Shown here: piece by piece, positions 27,884 through 36,682 of the stretch
Numbering within the stretch: position 1 is the stretch's first letter
Layout: each line of letters starts with the position of its first letter
From: Caldichromatium japonicum
Lineage (GTDB): Bacteria; Pseudomonadota; Gammaproteobacteria; Chromatiales; Chromatiaceae
NCBI RefSeq assembly: GCF_011290485.1
Contig: NZ_CP048029.1
Location: 1,409,155 to 1,473,154, forward strand
Reading direction: 5' to 3'
Length of the DNA: 64,000 nt
Program-made: the position numbers and the translations under genes
Notes under the pieces: model-generated
What the model was told of the DNA's origin: nothing
Database searches by the model: none
Seen by the model: the letters and a program-made list of their open reading frames with translations, nothing else

Positions 27884-30800
27884 CTAAGTCAGGTGGTTGA
27901 TCGGTTCGGCATTTGCCTTGCCCTGAGGGTCTGGCACATGCTGGACAATATTCTGGGGCGCAAAGGCCAGGATGAAGTTGTAACAGATGCTGGGGTCCTG
28001 GGCCATAGCGAATAGATCCAATGCCTCGATTTCCATATTACCTGTGCTTCGCGCAACCTGCCTCAGGTCGCGAAAGCCCATGCTCCAACTGGTAAAGGCC
28101 CGCTGGCTGATTGTGCCCTCGAAGATCACCTTGAGGCTGTGATGGCGCGGATCGCGGCGGATACGCTCTAAAAGCGCCTGGACGCGCTCGCGCTTGCCCT
28201 CGATGAGCTGCATGAACGATCTATTTAAATACAGCAGAAAGCCGGTGATCCCCTGGCTGCGGTTAAAGGCGCGTGCCTGTTCCAGGAGTGCCTGGAGATC
28301 GGCATCGTCCATGGGTTGGGCAGCGAGGCTGACATAGAGGACGGTATATAGATCCAGAGGCGCTACCATCTGACGCTGTGCCTTGGCCTCTCCCAATAGG
28401 GCCAGGAAATCGCTCTCGATCAGCGGGCGATAGAAATAAAACCCCTGGACATAGTCGCAGCCGATATCGCGCAAAAAGTGCAGCTGCTCAGCATTCTCCA
28501 CCCCCTCAGCGATCGCGGTCAGACCCAGGGCATGGGCCATGCTGCAAACGGCGCGGACGATAGCACGACTGTTGTGCCGCTTATCCAATCCATCGACGAA
28601 CTCGCGATCGATCTTGAGCGTGCTCACCGGCAGGCGTAACAGCTGGGCAAGCGAGGAATAACCTGTCCCAAAATCATCGACCGCTACCCTAAAACCCAGT
28701 TCAGCAAGCTGATTGAGTATGGCGAGATTAAAGGGCACATTGCTCATCAGCGAGGTCTCGGTGAGCTCCAGGAGTATCTGCCTGGGGTCAGCGCCGGTCT
28801 CAGCAAGCACGGCGCGCCAATCATCGACTAGTGCGGCATCGTTGAGCTGGCGCGCCGAGAGGTTGACGCTGACATAGGGTGCCTCCGACCCGAACTGCGC
28901 GCGCCAGCGCTGCTCAGCCAGACAGGCCTGGCGAAAGGCCCATTTGCCGATCGCTACGATCGCGCCGCTCAGTTCAGCGATGGGGATGAAGCATGCTGGC
29001 GATATCTCGCCTTGCTTGGGGAACCAGCGTAGCAAAAGCTCGGCACCGCGGATTAATTGGCTCTGGACACAGAGTATCGGTTGGAAGCGGACCTGCAGCT
29101 CAGCGCGCTCGATTGCTTGGCGCAACCCCAGGGTGATGTCGAGCTTCTGGCGTACTTGGTCATGGATCTCCTCGCTGAAGAAACGCCAGCCGTCCCGTCC
29201 CTGCTCCTTGACTTGATACATGGCGGCATCAGCATGGCGCAAAAGGTCATTGACATCATGCGTGCTCCCATGACCGATAGCCAGACCGATGCTTGCACTT
29301 ACAAACAGGCGCTGGCCGTCGAGCTCTACCGGCTCGCACAGGAGCGAATTCAATCGCTCGGCGAGGGCGGCGAGCTCCTGGGGCTCTTCAACCTGGTCGC
29401 AGAGAATGACAAACTCGTCGCCTCCCACTCTGCCGACGGTATCACCTGGGCGGACATGATCGATGAGGCGCTGGGCGATGGTTTTTAAGAACTCGTCGCC
29501 GATCGGGTGCCCATAGCTGTCGTTGATGAGTTTAAAGCCATCCAGGTCGATGAACAGCACACCGACGCCAAAGTTCTGGCGCTGAGAACGCCGCAGTGCC
29601 TGTTCGAGACGCTCGCGGATCATGGTGCGGTTAGGGAGGCCAGTGAGCGGATCGTGCAGGGCCTGCCAGACCAACTCCTCCTCGGCCTGTTTGCGATCGG
29701 TGATGTCAAGAACAGTGGCAACCGTGACCTCTTGCCCTTCGAGCAGGATCTTGGCGAGGGAGATATTGACCGGAAAGGTCGAACCATCGCTGCGATAAGC
29801 ATGGAGATCAATCCGGTTGGTCATACGCCGCTCGCGCACCGGTCCGCGGAAAAAGGCCTCCACATAGGCGGCATGCGCCTGGCGAAAAGGTGGGGGGATC
29901 AGCTCTTGTAAGGGCAGCCCCACAAGCCGCTCGCGCCGATAGCCGAACATCTCGGCGGCACGGTAGTTCGCCTCGATGATCGACCCGCTGGCGTCGATGG
30001 CCAATACCCCGACATCGACCGTGACCAGGATCTCCTGCAGCGAACTAGAGAGCGCTGGTATCTGCAGGTCGCGCTTACCTGGCTGCAACTCTAATGTATC
30101 GGGTGTATTGGGGATCGCAGGACCAAGGGGGGCAGGCAAGTTGGGCGGCTGGCGATAACACCCTGGGATCTTCGGGGCAATCTGACCGAAGGCGCGCACA
30201 ATCTCAAAGCGCCCTTGAGTCGCGCGCGCAAGATAGGTATTGACCGCAGCATGATGTGTCAAAGGGTCCATACGCACCAACCCCTGGGGGCCCTCGACCT
30301 CGATGTGTTCAAGTGCCGCGATCAGCGCCTCGGCCTCGATCGATCCCGCTTGATTGGCAGCGCGGGCAAAGGCATGGACGCAGAGATACACCCCCTCGCC
30401 AAAATTGGTGAGCACCCCATTGCCCTGAGGCCAGATTCCGCTGACCTCGGAGAGTTCGCTGAGGGCCCTAAGATAGCGCCGGTTGACGGGGGTATCGAGG
30501 GCCATGAAGTAGGTGTTGCAAGAATAAAAGCCCTCGCGGACCTCTGGCGGGAGAAAGGCAGCCATGGCCTCGTCGTAATGACCCATGACCACGCACATGC
30601 GCCGCTTAAGACCTAGCTCGGAGAAACGGGTCAGCACCTTGATCTGTTCGGCGCCGGCAAAATAGGGCACCAAGACATTGGCCCCTGAGCGGTGGACCCG
30701 GTCGAGCAGAGAATCGACCGGCGCCTTGCCGAGTGGGTGATATTCCTCGCCCACTACCTCGCCACCGCAAGCGAGCAGGGACTCCTTGGCAGTGTTGATC

Positions 30801-31270
30801 GACCCCCGCGGCCATTCATAGTTGCTGCCAGCAAAATACATCTTGGGACCGACCAGTTCGGCCATGTAAGGGATCATGTACTCGATCTGCTGATTGGGCA
30901 GGGCGGCGAAATGAAAGAAATACCGACTGTGGATACTGCCTTCATAGAACGAAAAATTGAGATAGGGTACCTGCCTGACCTCAGCCACCTGGCTTGCAAC
31001 CGCAATGCGGGCATTGGAGAGCAGATTGCCGATCAAGGCCACACAGTCTTGCGCAAGCAGGCGCTCGGCAGCAGGGACTGCGGTCTCAGGGAGGCTGCCG
31101 TCGTCTTCGATCAACAGCTCCAGCGGGCGCCCCAAGATGCCGCCGGCGGCATTGACCTCGGCGCAGGCGATCCGCCCTGCCCATACAATCTCTTGACCAT
31201 AGAGGGCAACCAGCCCGGTGAGCGGACTCATGAGGCCGAGCTGGATAGGTTTGGCAGTCTGCGCAGCCAT
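27884..31270 (-). CDS. Blue-light and ligand sensor: AmiC-like PBP-PAS-GGDEF-EAL-BLUF
   Basis: The 1128-residue protein has five modules. Residues 8-385 form a type I periplasmic-binding fold like AmiC/urea receptors (LMSPLTGLVALYGQE, NAAGGILGRPLELLIEDDGS), but no signal peptide precedes it, so it should sit in the cytoplasm. A PAS domain (about 415-535) follows. The GGDEF domain has GGDEF at 616-620 with an RPGD inhibition site. The EAL domain reads ELL at 744 but keeps LELTET, VDDFGTGYSS, LKIDREF and AEGVEN. The C-terminal BLUF domain has Tyr979, Asn1003, Gln1021 and Trp1062, spaced exactly as Tyr21, Asn45, Gln63 and Trp104 of AppA. It probably makes or breaks c-di-GMP under light and ligand control. 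Confidence 0.92.
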   Translation of the reverse strand: MAAQTAKPIQLGLMSPLTGLVALYGQEIVWAGRIACAEVNAAGGILGRPLELLIEDDGSLPETAVPAAERLLAQDCVALIGNLLSNARIAVASQVAEVRQVPYLNFSFYEGSIHSRYFFHFAALPNQQIEYMIPYMAELVGPKMYFAGSNYEWPRGSINTAKESLLACGGEVVGEEYHPLGKAPVDSLLDRVHRSGANVLVPYFAGAEQIKVLTRFSELGLKRRMCVVMGHYDEAMAAFLPPEVREGFYSCNTYFMALDTPVNRRYLRALSELSEVSGIWPQGNGVLTNFGEGVYLCVHAFARAANQAGSIEAEALIAALEHIEVEGPQGLVRMDPLTHHAAVNTYLARATQGRFEIVRAFGQIAPKIPGCYRQPPNLPAPLGPAIPNTPDTLELQPGKRDLQIPALSSSLQEILVTVDVGVLAIDASGSIIEANYRAAEMFGYRRERLVGLPLQELIPPPFRQAHAAYVEAFFRGPVRERRMTNRIDLHAYRSDGSTFPVNISLAKILLEGQEVTVATVLDITDRKQAEEELVWQALHDPLTGLPNRTMIRERLEQALRRSQRQNFGVGVLFIDLDGFKLINDSYGHPIGDEFLKTIAQRLIDHVRPGDTVGRVGGDEFVILCDQVEEPQELAALAERLNSLLCEPVELDGQRLFVSASIGLAIGHGSTHDVNDLLRHADAAMYQVKEQGRDGWRFFSEEIHDQVRQKLDITLGLRQAIERAELQVRFQPILCVQSQLIRGAELLLRWFPKQGEISPACFIPIAELSGAIVAIGKWAFRQACLAEQRWRAQFGSEAPYVSVNLSARQLNDAALVDDWRAVLAETGADPRQILLELTETSLMSNVPFNLAILNQLAELGFRVAVDDFGTGYSSLAQLLRLPVSTLKIDREFVDGLDKRHNSRAIVRAVCSMAHALGLTAIAEGVENAEQLHFLRDIGCDYVQGFYFYRPLIESDFLALLGEAKAQRQMVAPLDLYTVLYVSLAAQPMDDADLQALLEQARAFNRSQGITGFLLYLNRSFMQLIEGKRERVQALLERIRRDPRHHSLKVIFEGTISQRAFTSWSMGFRDLRQVARSTGNMEIEALDLFAMAQDPSICYNFILAFAPQNIVQHVPDPQGKANAEPINHLT

Positions 31271-31375
31271 GAATAACCGCTCGCTTGATGAAAATCAGCA
31301 CCTTTCGCCATTATAAGGCCGGTACCCACTTATCCACTGATCGAAGGCCTTGCTAGACCCTTACAATAAGACCAA

Positions 31376-32443
31376 ATGTTAGATGCCAGATCGCCGCAAC
31401 CATCAATTGGCCCCCCTCGCCAAACCAAATCGCCTCCCCCAGCCCCACGCCTTGGGCTTGCCTATCAGCGGCGTCTGGCGGTAGCCCCCATGCTCGATTG
31501 GACCGACCGCCATTGCCGGTATTTCTTGCGCCTGATCAGTCGGCATACCCTGCTCTATACCGAGATGATCGTCGCCCAGGCGCTGCTTTACGGCGCCCGC
31601 GAACGGCTTCTGGCCTATGACGCCGCCGAACACCCTTTAGCGATCCAGCTTGCAGGCTCAGACCCTGAGCTTTTAGCGCGCGCCGCTGCGATCGCCGCAG
31701 ACTGGGGCTATGACGAGATCAATCTTAACGTCGGCTGCCCTTCGGATCGGGTACAACAGGGTCAGTTCGGGGCCTGTTTGATGGCCGAACCCCGGCTGGT
31801 TGCCGACTGCGTTCAGGCGATGCGTGCGTCTGTCACTGTGCCGGTGACGGTCAAACACCGGATCGGGATCGATGCGCGCGACAGCTATGGCGAGCTCGTC
31901 GATTTCGTCGGGCACCTGATCGAGGCCGGCTGCGATGCGGTCATCGTCCATGCCCGCAAGGCCTGGTTGCAGGGCCTGAATCCCAAGGAGAACCGCAGCG
32001 TCCCGCCCCTGCGTTACGACCTGGTTCTGGCGCTCAAACGCGATTTCCCCGGCCTTCCGATCGTCATCAACGGCGGGGTCCAGAGCCTGGAGCAGGCGCG
32101 GTTTTTTTTGCAGGACCTCGATGGGGTCATGATCGGGCGCGCTGTCTATCATCAGCCCTGGCTCCTGGCCGAGGCCGATCGCCTGATCTTTGGCGACGAT
32201 CACCCCCTCCCCGGCCGCTGCGCGGTCCTGGAACGACTGATCCCCTATGTTGAGCGCCATTCGGCGCAGGGAGTTCCACTGCATGCCATCACCCGTCACC
32301 TGCTAGGTTTGTTCCACGGTCAGCCAGGGGCGCGCGCCTGGCGCAGGCTGTTGAGCACCGAGGCCCAGCGTCCAGGGGCTGGGCTTGAGGTCTTGAGCGC
32401 CTGGCTGAGCTCTCAAGGGTGCGCAGGGTCGCGATCCGCGTGA
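31376..32443 (+). CDS. dusA: tRNA-dihydrouridine(20/20a) synthase DusA
   Basis: DusA is an FMN enzyme that reduces uridines 20/20a in the tRNA D-loop. The conserved start of the barrel is VAPMLDWTDRHCRYFLRLIS, nearly as in E. coli, followed by YTEMIVAQALL, LNVGCPSDRVQQGQFGACLM with the catalytic cysteine, VKHRIGID and VIVHARKAWLQGL, all DusA-specific. The 355-residue form includes a proline-rich leader of about 25 residues, so the true start could be slightly downstream. The EamA gene overlaps its stop. Confidence 0.95.
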   Translation: MLDARSPQPSIGPPRQTKSPPPAPRLGLAYQRRLAVAPMLDWTDRHCRYFLRLISRHTLLYTEMIVAQALLYGARERLLAYDAAEHPLAIQLAGSDPELLARAAAIAADWGYDEINLNVGCPSDRVQQGQFGACLMAEPRLVADCVQAMRASVTVPVTVKHRIGIDARDSYGELVDFVGHLIEAGCDAVIVHARKAWLQGLNPKENRSVPPLRYDLVLALKRDFPGLPIVINGGVQSLEQARFFLQDLDGVMIGRAVYHQPWLLAEADRLIFGDDHPLPGRCAVLERLIPYVERHSAQGVPLHAITRHLLGLFHGQPGARAWRRLLSTEAQRPGAGLEVLSAWLSSQGCAGSRSA

Positions 32444-33315
32444 GCTGGATCGCGCTTGCTCTAATCTGCGCCTTCAGCCTCGCCAGCGCCGATGCTGCGA
32501 CCAAGGCCTGGCTAAGAGGACTGACCGCCTCAGAGCTCGTCATCGTTCGTTTCTGTGTGCCTGGCCTGCTGCTCATCCCCTGGTGGCCGGACCTTGGGAG
32601 CTTGGCCGGCCTGCCCTTGGGCTTTTGGGGATGGGTGGGTTTGATGCTCCCCCTGGAGCTCTTGGCAATGTGGCTCTATATGGCGGCGATCCGCGACCAC
32701 CCGCTCTCGCTCACCTTGCCCTATCTCGCCCTGACGCCGGTCTTGAGCATCGCGGTCGCCTGGGCCCTGCTTGGAGAACAGGTCTCGGTGCAGGGTCTGT
32801 TGGGGATCCTCTTGGTCGTCGCCGGGACCTGGTTGCTCAACAGCGATCAGATGCAAAACAGCGGCTGGCGGGGCTGGCTTATCCCTTTTGCTGCGATCCT
32901 GAAACAGCAGGGTGCCCGCCTGATGCTCATGGTCGCCGTCCTCTATACCCTGACCGCCAGCCTGGGTAAGGGGGCGCTTATCTATCTCTCCCCGACCACC
33001 TTCGCTGCCTTGTATTTCGGCCTCCTGGGTCTTGGGGTGGCCCTGGTGTTGATCCTGCCACAGCCAGCACGCCTCGAGGCCCTGATCAGGCACCCTTGGG
33101 CGGTGTTCGTCGTGGGCGGTCTGATTGGGGTCATGGTCTTGACCCATTTCCTCGCCATCCAGCGGGTCGAGGTCGCCTATATGATCGCGGTCAAACGCAC
33201 CAGCCTGTTATTCGGGATGCTGTATGGTGCCTGGCTCTTTGGCGAAGGCGGCATGCACAGGCGCCTGCCTGCGGGCATCCTGATGCTCATCGGTGTGGGG
33301 GTGCTCACCGTTTAG
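32440..33315 (+). CDS. EamA/DMT-family membrane transporter
   Basis: About ten hydrophobic segments in two similar halves mark a drug/metabolite transporter (EamA type). The first half contains SLASADAATKAWLRGL and PLSLTLPYLALTPVLSI, the second TLTASLGKGALIYLSP and VAYMIAVKRTSLLFGMLYG. Substrate unknown. The GTG at 32440 overlaps the dusA stop (GTGA); a GTG at 32419 would add seven residues. The stop overlaps, tail to tail, that of the EAL-HDOD gene by four bases. Confidence 0.82.
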   Translation: MSWIALALICAFSLASADAATKAWLRGLTASELVIVRFCVPGLLLIPWWPDLGSLAGLPLGFWGWVGLMLPLELLAMWLYMAAIRDHPLSLTLPYLALTPVLSIAVAWALLGEQVSVQGLLGILLVVAGTWLLNSDQMQNSGWRGWLIPFAAILKQQGARLMLMVAVLYTLTASLGKGALIYLSPTTFAALYFGLLGLGVALVLILPQPARLEALIRHPWAVFVVGGLIGVMVLTHFLAIQRVEVAYMIAVKRTSLLFGMLYGAWLFGEGGMHRRLPAGILMLIGVGVLTV

Positions 33316-34538
33316 CGCGAGGCGCTGCATTCGATCTCATGCTGCAGGGCGCGAGCCCGGGCGAATGCCTCCAAGAAATACACGGCCAGTTGTTCACCGC
33401 CTACCCCAGGCAAGGTAGCATTGGGTATCTGCTCACCATCCTCGATCTGCTTGGCCTGTAACAATACGCATCCCAGCAGTCCTTCATACCTAAGGATCGC
33501 ACCCTTGATCATCTGGCCGAGCGGCAGGGGCTCCAGGGCCTCACGCAAGGGGATGAGTAGGATCTCGTCGAGATTGGCAAAGAGCCCTGCGGTAAATAGC
33601 CGATCGCGCTCTTCGGGGAAATGGCGCTCGCCGACGATCTGGCAAAAAAGGGCATAGGTCAAGGCGCGGGTAAAGCTATAGGGGTTGACGCCCTCCATGG
33701 AACCTAGGATCAAGAGCGCCGCCCATTGGCGGATGGTGTGCAGACCGACCAGGGTGATCGCCTGTCTAAGGGTATGCAGGGGACGTCCCTGGGAGATCGC
33801 CGCATTGCCGATGAAGCGCAACAGCCGATAGCTTAGGGTGACATCCCGGCTGATGAGCTGCTCGACCTCCATGAGACCGATCTCGTCGTCTTGCAGACGG
33901 GCGAGCAGATGCAGCGCCTGGAGCCGATTGGCTGGCGGTCGGTGGCCGCTGATGATCTGGGGTCGGGCCAAGTAATAGCCCTGGAACAGATCGAAGCCCA
34001 GCTCCAGACAATCGCGAAACTGTTCAGCGGTCTCGACCTTTTCGGCGAGGAGATGCAGGCGATGGCCAGCGGGCAAGGCAGCGATCTTGGCGGCAATGGC
34101 GGCGCGATCGACCCCCAGCACATCGAACTTGATGATCCGCGCCAACGCCAACAGCGGGTCCCACTCTGGGGTATAGACAAAGTCATCCAGCGCCAGCACA
34201 AACCCCTGCTCCACCAGGCGCTGGGCTGTTGCGACAAGCTCTGGCGTGACCCGAACGGTCTCCAGGATCTCGAGCACCACCCGCTTGGGCGGCAGGGTCT
34301 GGATCAGCTCGCTGTTGAGAAGCGTCTCGTTCATGTTTAAAAACAGGCGCTTGTCCCGACCCAAGCGCTCGACGCCGAGCTCTATGAAGGCATTGAGGAT
34401 GACCTGGACGGTCGCCGACTCGGCATCGACCGGGTCATCGTCAAACCCGCCCGCCGGACTGCGAAACAAGAGTTCATAGGCCACGATCGCGCGTTGGCGA
34501 TTGAAAATCGGCTGAATGCCCAGGAGGCTATCTGGCAT
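33312..34538 (-). CDS. EAL-HDOD signalling protein (YuxH type)
   Basis: The 408-residue protein joins a degenerate EAL domain (residues 1-200: IQPIFNRQRAIVAYELLFRS, LALDDFVYTPEW, LLAEKVET, FQGYYLARPQ) to an HDOD domain (about 205-390: SRDVTLSYRLLRFIGNAA, HTLRQAITLVGLHTIRQW). The EAL motif is ELL and several metal ligands of active phosphodiesterases are absent, as in other members, so c-di-GMP hydrolysis is unlikely. CsrD-like or regulatory protein-protein roles are more probable. Confidence 0.88.
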   Translation of the reverse strand: MPDSLLGIQPIFNRQRAIVAYELLFRSPAGGFDDDPVDAESATVQVILNAFIELGVERLGRDKRLFLNMNETLLNSELIQTLPPKRVVLEILETVRVTPELVATAQRLVEQGFVLALDDFVYTPEWDPLLALARIIKFDVLGVDRAAIAAKIAALPAGHRLHLLAEKVETAEQFRDCLELGFDLFQGYYLARPQIISGHRPPANRLQALHLLARLQDDEIGLMEVEQLISRDVTLSYRLLRFIGNAAISQGRPLHTLRQAITLVGLHTIRQWAALLILGSMEGVNPYSFTRALTYALFCQIVGERHFPEERDRLFTAGLFANLDEILLIPLREALEPLPLGQMIKGAILRYEGLLGCVLLQAKQIEDGEQIPNATLPGVGGEQLAVYFLEAFARARALQHEIECSASR

Positions 34539-34629
34539 GGCGCACTCACATAATAGACCGGTCCGTGGATTGAGCTATTTTGATCACTTGCAGGCGCATA
34601 TGCCAAACAAAAAGGGGTGGCTGTCATTT

Positions 34630-36273
34630 CTAACCCGGGGTCAGCGGTGATGAGGAGACTGGTTCTTGAGGGGCTCCCTGGAACGAACTGCCGGAGTCAT
34701 GCCTTTGTTCGATCAGATAAGTCAGGCGGGTTAGGATCTCGGTGAAGGGCGGCGTGCGGCTGGTATCGATCATAAGCGCTTGGGTGCGTTCGCTTGTGCT
34801 CAAGGGCTCGCAGCTCGCGTGCTGGCGTTCGAGGACTTGCAGATCGGCCTCCGAGGGATCGCCTTCCCGCGCCAGCCGGCACTTGATCCGTTCGCGCAAG
34901 ACCTCGAGCGGCGCCTCAAGCGCCAGAATGGCAAAGCCGGCCCCATGCCGGCGCGCTAGCTCGGCGAAACGCCTACGCCGCGCTTGGATGATGAAGGTGG
35001 CATCGACCAGGACATCATAGCCGCTTGACAGGATCAGATCGGCCAGGCGATGGAGGCGCTCATAGGTCCATTCGGTCGCTTTGGGGAAATAGATCCCGCC
35101 ATTCAATGCACTCACGGTCCGTGCCTGTTCGTGCAGGCCAAACAGCCGCTTGCGCTCAATGTCCGAACGCAGATGGATCAGGGGCCAGACCTCTCGCAGC
35201 TGCAACGACAAACGGCTCTTTCCCGATCCAGGGAGGCCGCAGGCGATCAAAAGACGCGGACGGCGCGGACGGCGGGGTTGATAAGACAGCGCTAATTCCA
35301 GATAGCGCCAAAGATCACGGCGGGCTGTTGCAGCGGACTCAGATGTAAGATCGTCTTGACCTACGCGGATTGCTACCACCTTGGCGCGCACTAGGGCGCG
35401 ATAGACCTTGTAAAAATCCAATACCAACAAGGCGCCATAATCGCCGGTCCGCTCGAGATAACGATTCAAAAAACGTCGGGCAGCAGCAAACTCACCTGCT
35501 TGTTCCAGATCCATCACAAAAAAGGCGATATCGCTTGCGGTATCGATCCAGCGGAGGTTGGGATTGAACTCGATGGCATCGAAGATATAGATCTGCTGAT
35601 CGACCAAAGCGATATTGCCGCGGTGCAGATCGCCATGCCCCTCCCGCACGAATCCCTCGATCCGCCGGGTCTCGATGATGGGGCGCAAGGTTACAAAACG
35701 TTTGCGCGTCCATTGATCAAGCTCATCCACTGCGGCCCGGACCTCGGGGAGATCAAGACGGGCGCGGAGCTGGGCAAGGTTTTCCAGCATGGGCGACAAG
35801 ACCCGCTCGGGCGAGCCAAAGCCACTTTGAGGGGCGGCTGGCGGAAGGATAAGATGAAAATCGGCGATCAACTCGGCCAGGCGATTGATCAGCTCAGGTG
35901 TGAGTGTCTGCCGGTCAAGGAGTGCCGTCTGCGGAAAACGGCGCATCTGAACCGCATATTCTAGGATGGGCCCTGCCCCCCCGATGCGCGGTGCCTTGAG
36001 GCTGCCGTTGATTGTGACCACCCCCAGATAGAGGTCCGGCGCAAGCCGGCGATTGAGCCTGACCTCCTCCTCGCAGCAGTATTTGCGCTGTTCTAGGGTC
36101 GAAAAGTCGAGAAACCCCAGGTTAAGCGGCTTTTTGAGCTTATAGGCATAGTCTCCAGCCAGGAAGATATGCGAGATATGGGTCTCGAGATGCTGGATGT
36201 CTGGTGTCGGATGCGGATAGGCCGCTGGATGCTGCAAGGCTGCGCTCAAATACACCAGATCTTCTTCTTGCAT
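34630..36273 (-). CDS. Fusion of APH-like kinase and P-loop (AAA/gluconate-kinase-like) domain
   Basis: The N-terminal 330 residues resemble aminoglycoside/choline-type phosphotransferases: the catalytic loop is VREGHGDLHRGNIALVD and the metal-binding aspartate lies in IYIFDAIEFNP. The C-terminal 200 residues are a small P-loop kinase with Walker A ACGLPGSGKSRLS and a Walker B-like DVLVDATFI. Such fusions are common in proteobacteria but their substrate is unknown. The ATG at 36273, preceded by AGGAGG, gives 547 residues; the frame extends 15 codons upstream. The C-terminal 30 residues are disordered. Confidence 0.85.
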   Translation of the reverse strand: MQEEDLVYLSAALQHPAAYPHPTPDIQHLETHISHIFLAGDYAYKLKKPLNLGFLDFSTLEQRKYCCEEEVRLNRRLAPDLYLGVVTINGSLKAPRIGGAGPILEYAVQMRRFPQTALLDRQTLTPELINRLAELIADFHLILPPAAPQSGFGSPERVLSPMLENLAQLRARLDLPEVRAAVDELDQWTRKRFVTLRPIIETRRIEGFVREGHGDLHRGNIALVDQQIYIFDAIEFNPNLRWIDTASDIAFFVMDLEQAGEFAAARRFLNRYLERTGDYGALLVLDFYKVYRALVRAKVVAIRVGQDDLTSESAATARRDLWRYLELALSYQPRRPRRPRLLIACGLPGSGKSRLSLQLREVWPLIHLRSDIERKRLFGLHEQARTVSALNGGIYFPKATEWTYERLHRLADLILSSGYDVLVDATFIIQARRRRFAELARRHGAGFAILALEAPLEVLRERIKCRLAREGDPSEADLQVLERQHASCEPLSTSERTQALMIDTSRTPPFTEILTRLTYLIEQRHDSGSSFQGAPQEPVSSSPLTPG

Positions 36274-36447
36274 TGTAGGGCCTCCTCGCTTGGACCGGAT
36301 GGCAAGAGCGTCGAGCAATCAGGCCCTTGCTACCCCTCTGACTCTGGATCTGGACAGCCCAGCTGTCCGGGGCAAACGTGTTGAACAAGAGTGTTATCAA
36401 TCCTTATGATTAATTATGCTTTCCATTGATTGAGTGTAGTGAATCCC

Positions 36448-36651
36448 ATGACCATTGAACGCATCGTTCTCGCCGTCGCTGGCGGCTTTATCCTGATCTC
36501 ATTGCTGCTCGCCCATTTTATTAGCCCTTATTGGCTATGGTTTACCGCCTTCGTTGGGGCCAATCTCTTTCAATCCGCTTTTACTGGATTTTGCCCCTTG
36601 GCCTTGATCCTAAAAAAACTCGGTAAACAGAGCGGACCGGCATTCCCTTAA
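36448..36651 (+). CDS. DUF2892 family small membrane protein
   Basis: The 67-residue protein has two hydrophobic segments ([20 protein letters not shown] and [20 protein letters not shown]) followed by a [11 protein letters not shown] tail. This is the DUF2892 (YgaP-like C-terminal) family, often next to rhodanese genes but here alone. The ATG at 36448 is preferred; a TTG at 36430 is possible. Function unknown. Confidence 0.8.
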   Translation: MTIERIVLAVAGGFILISLLLAHFISPYWLWFTAFVGANLFQSAFTGFCPLALILKKLGKQSGPAFP

Positions 36652-36682
36652 AAACAAGACCCGAGGTCGCCAAGAACCCCCT

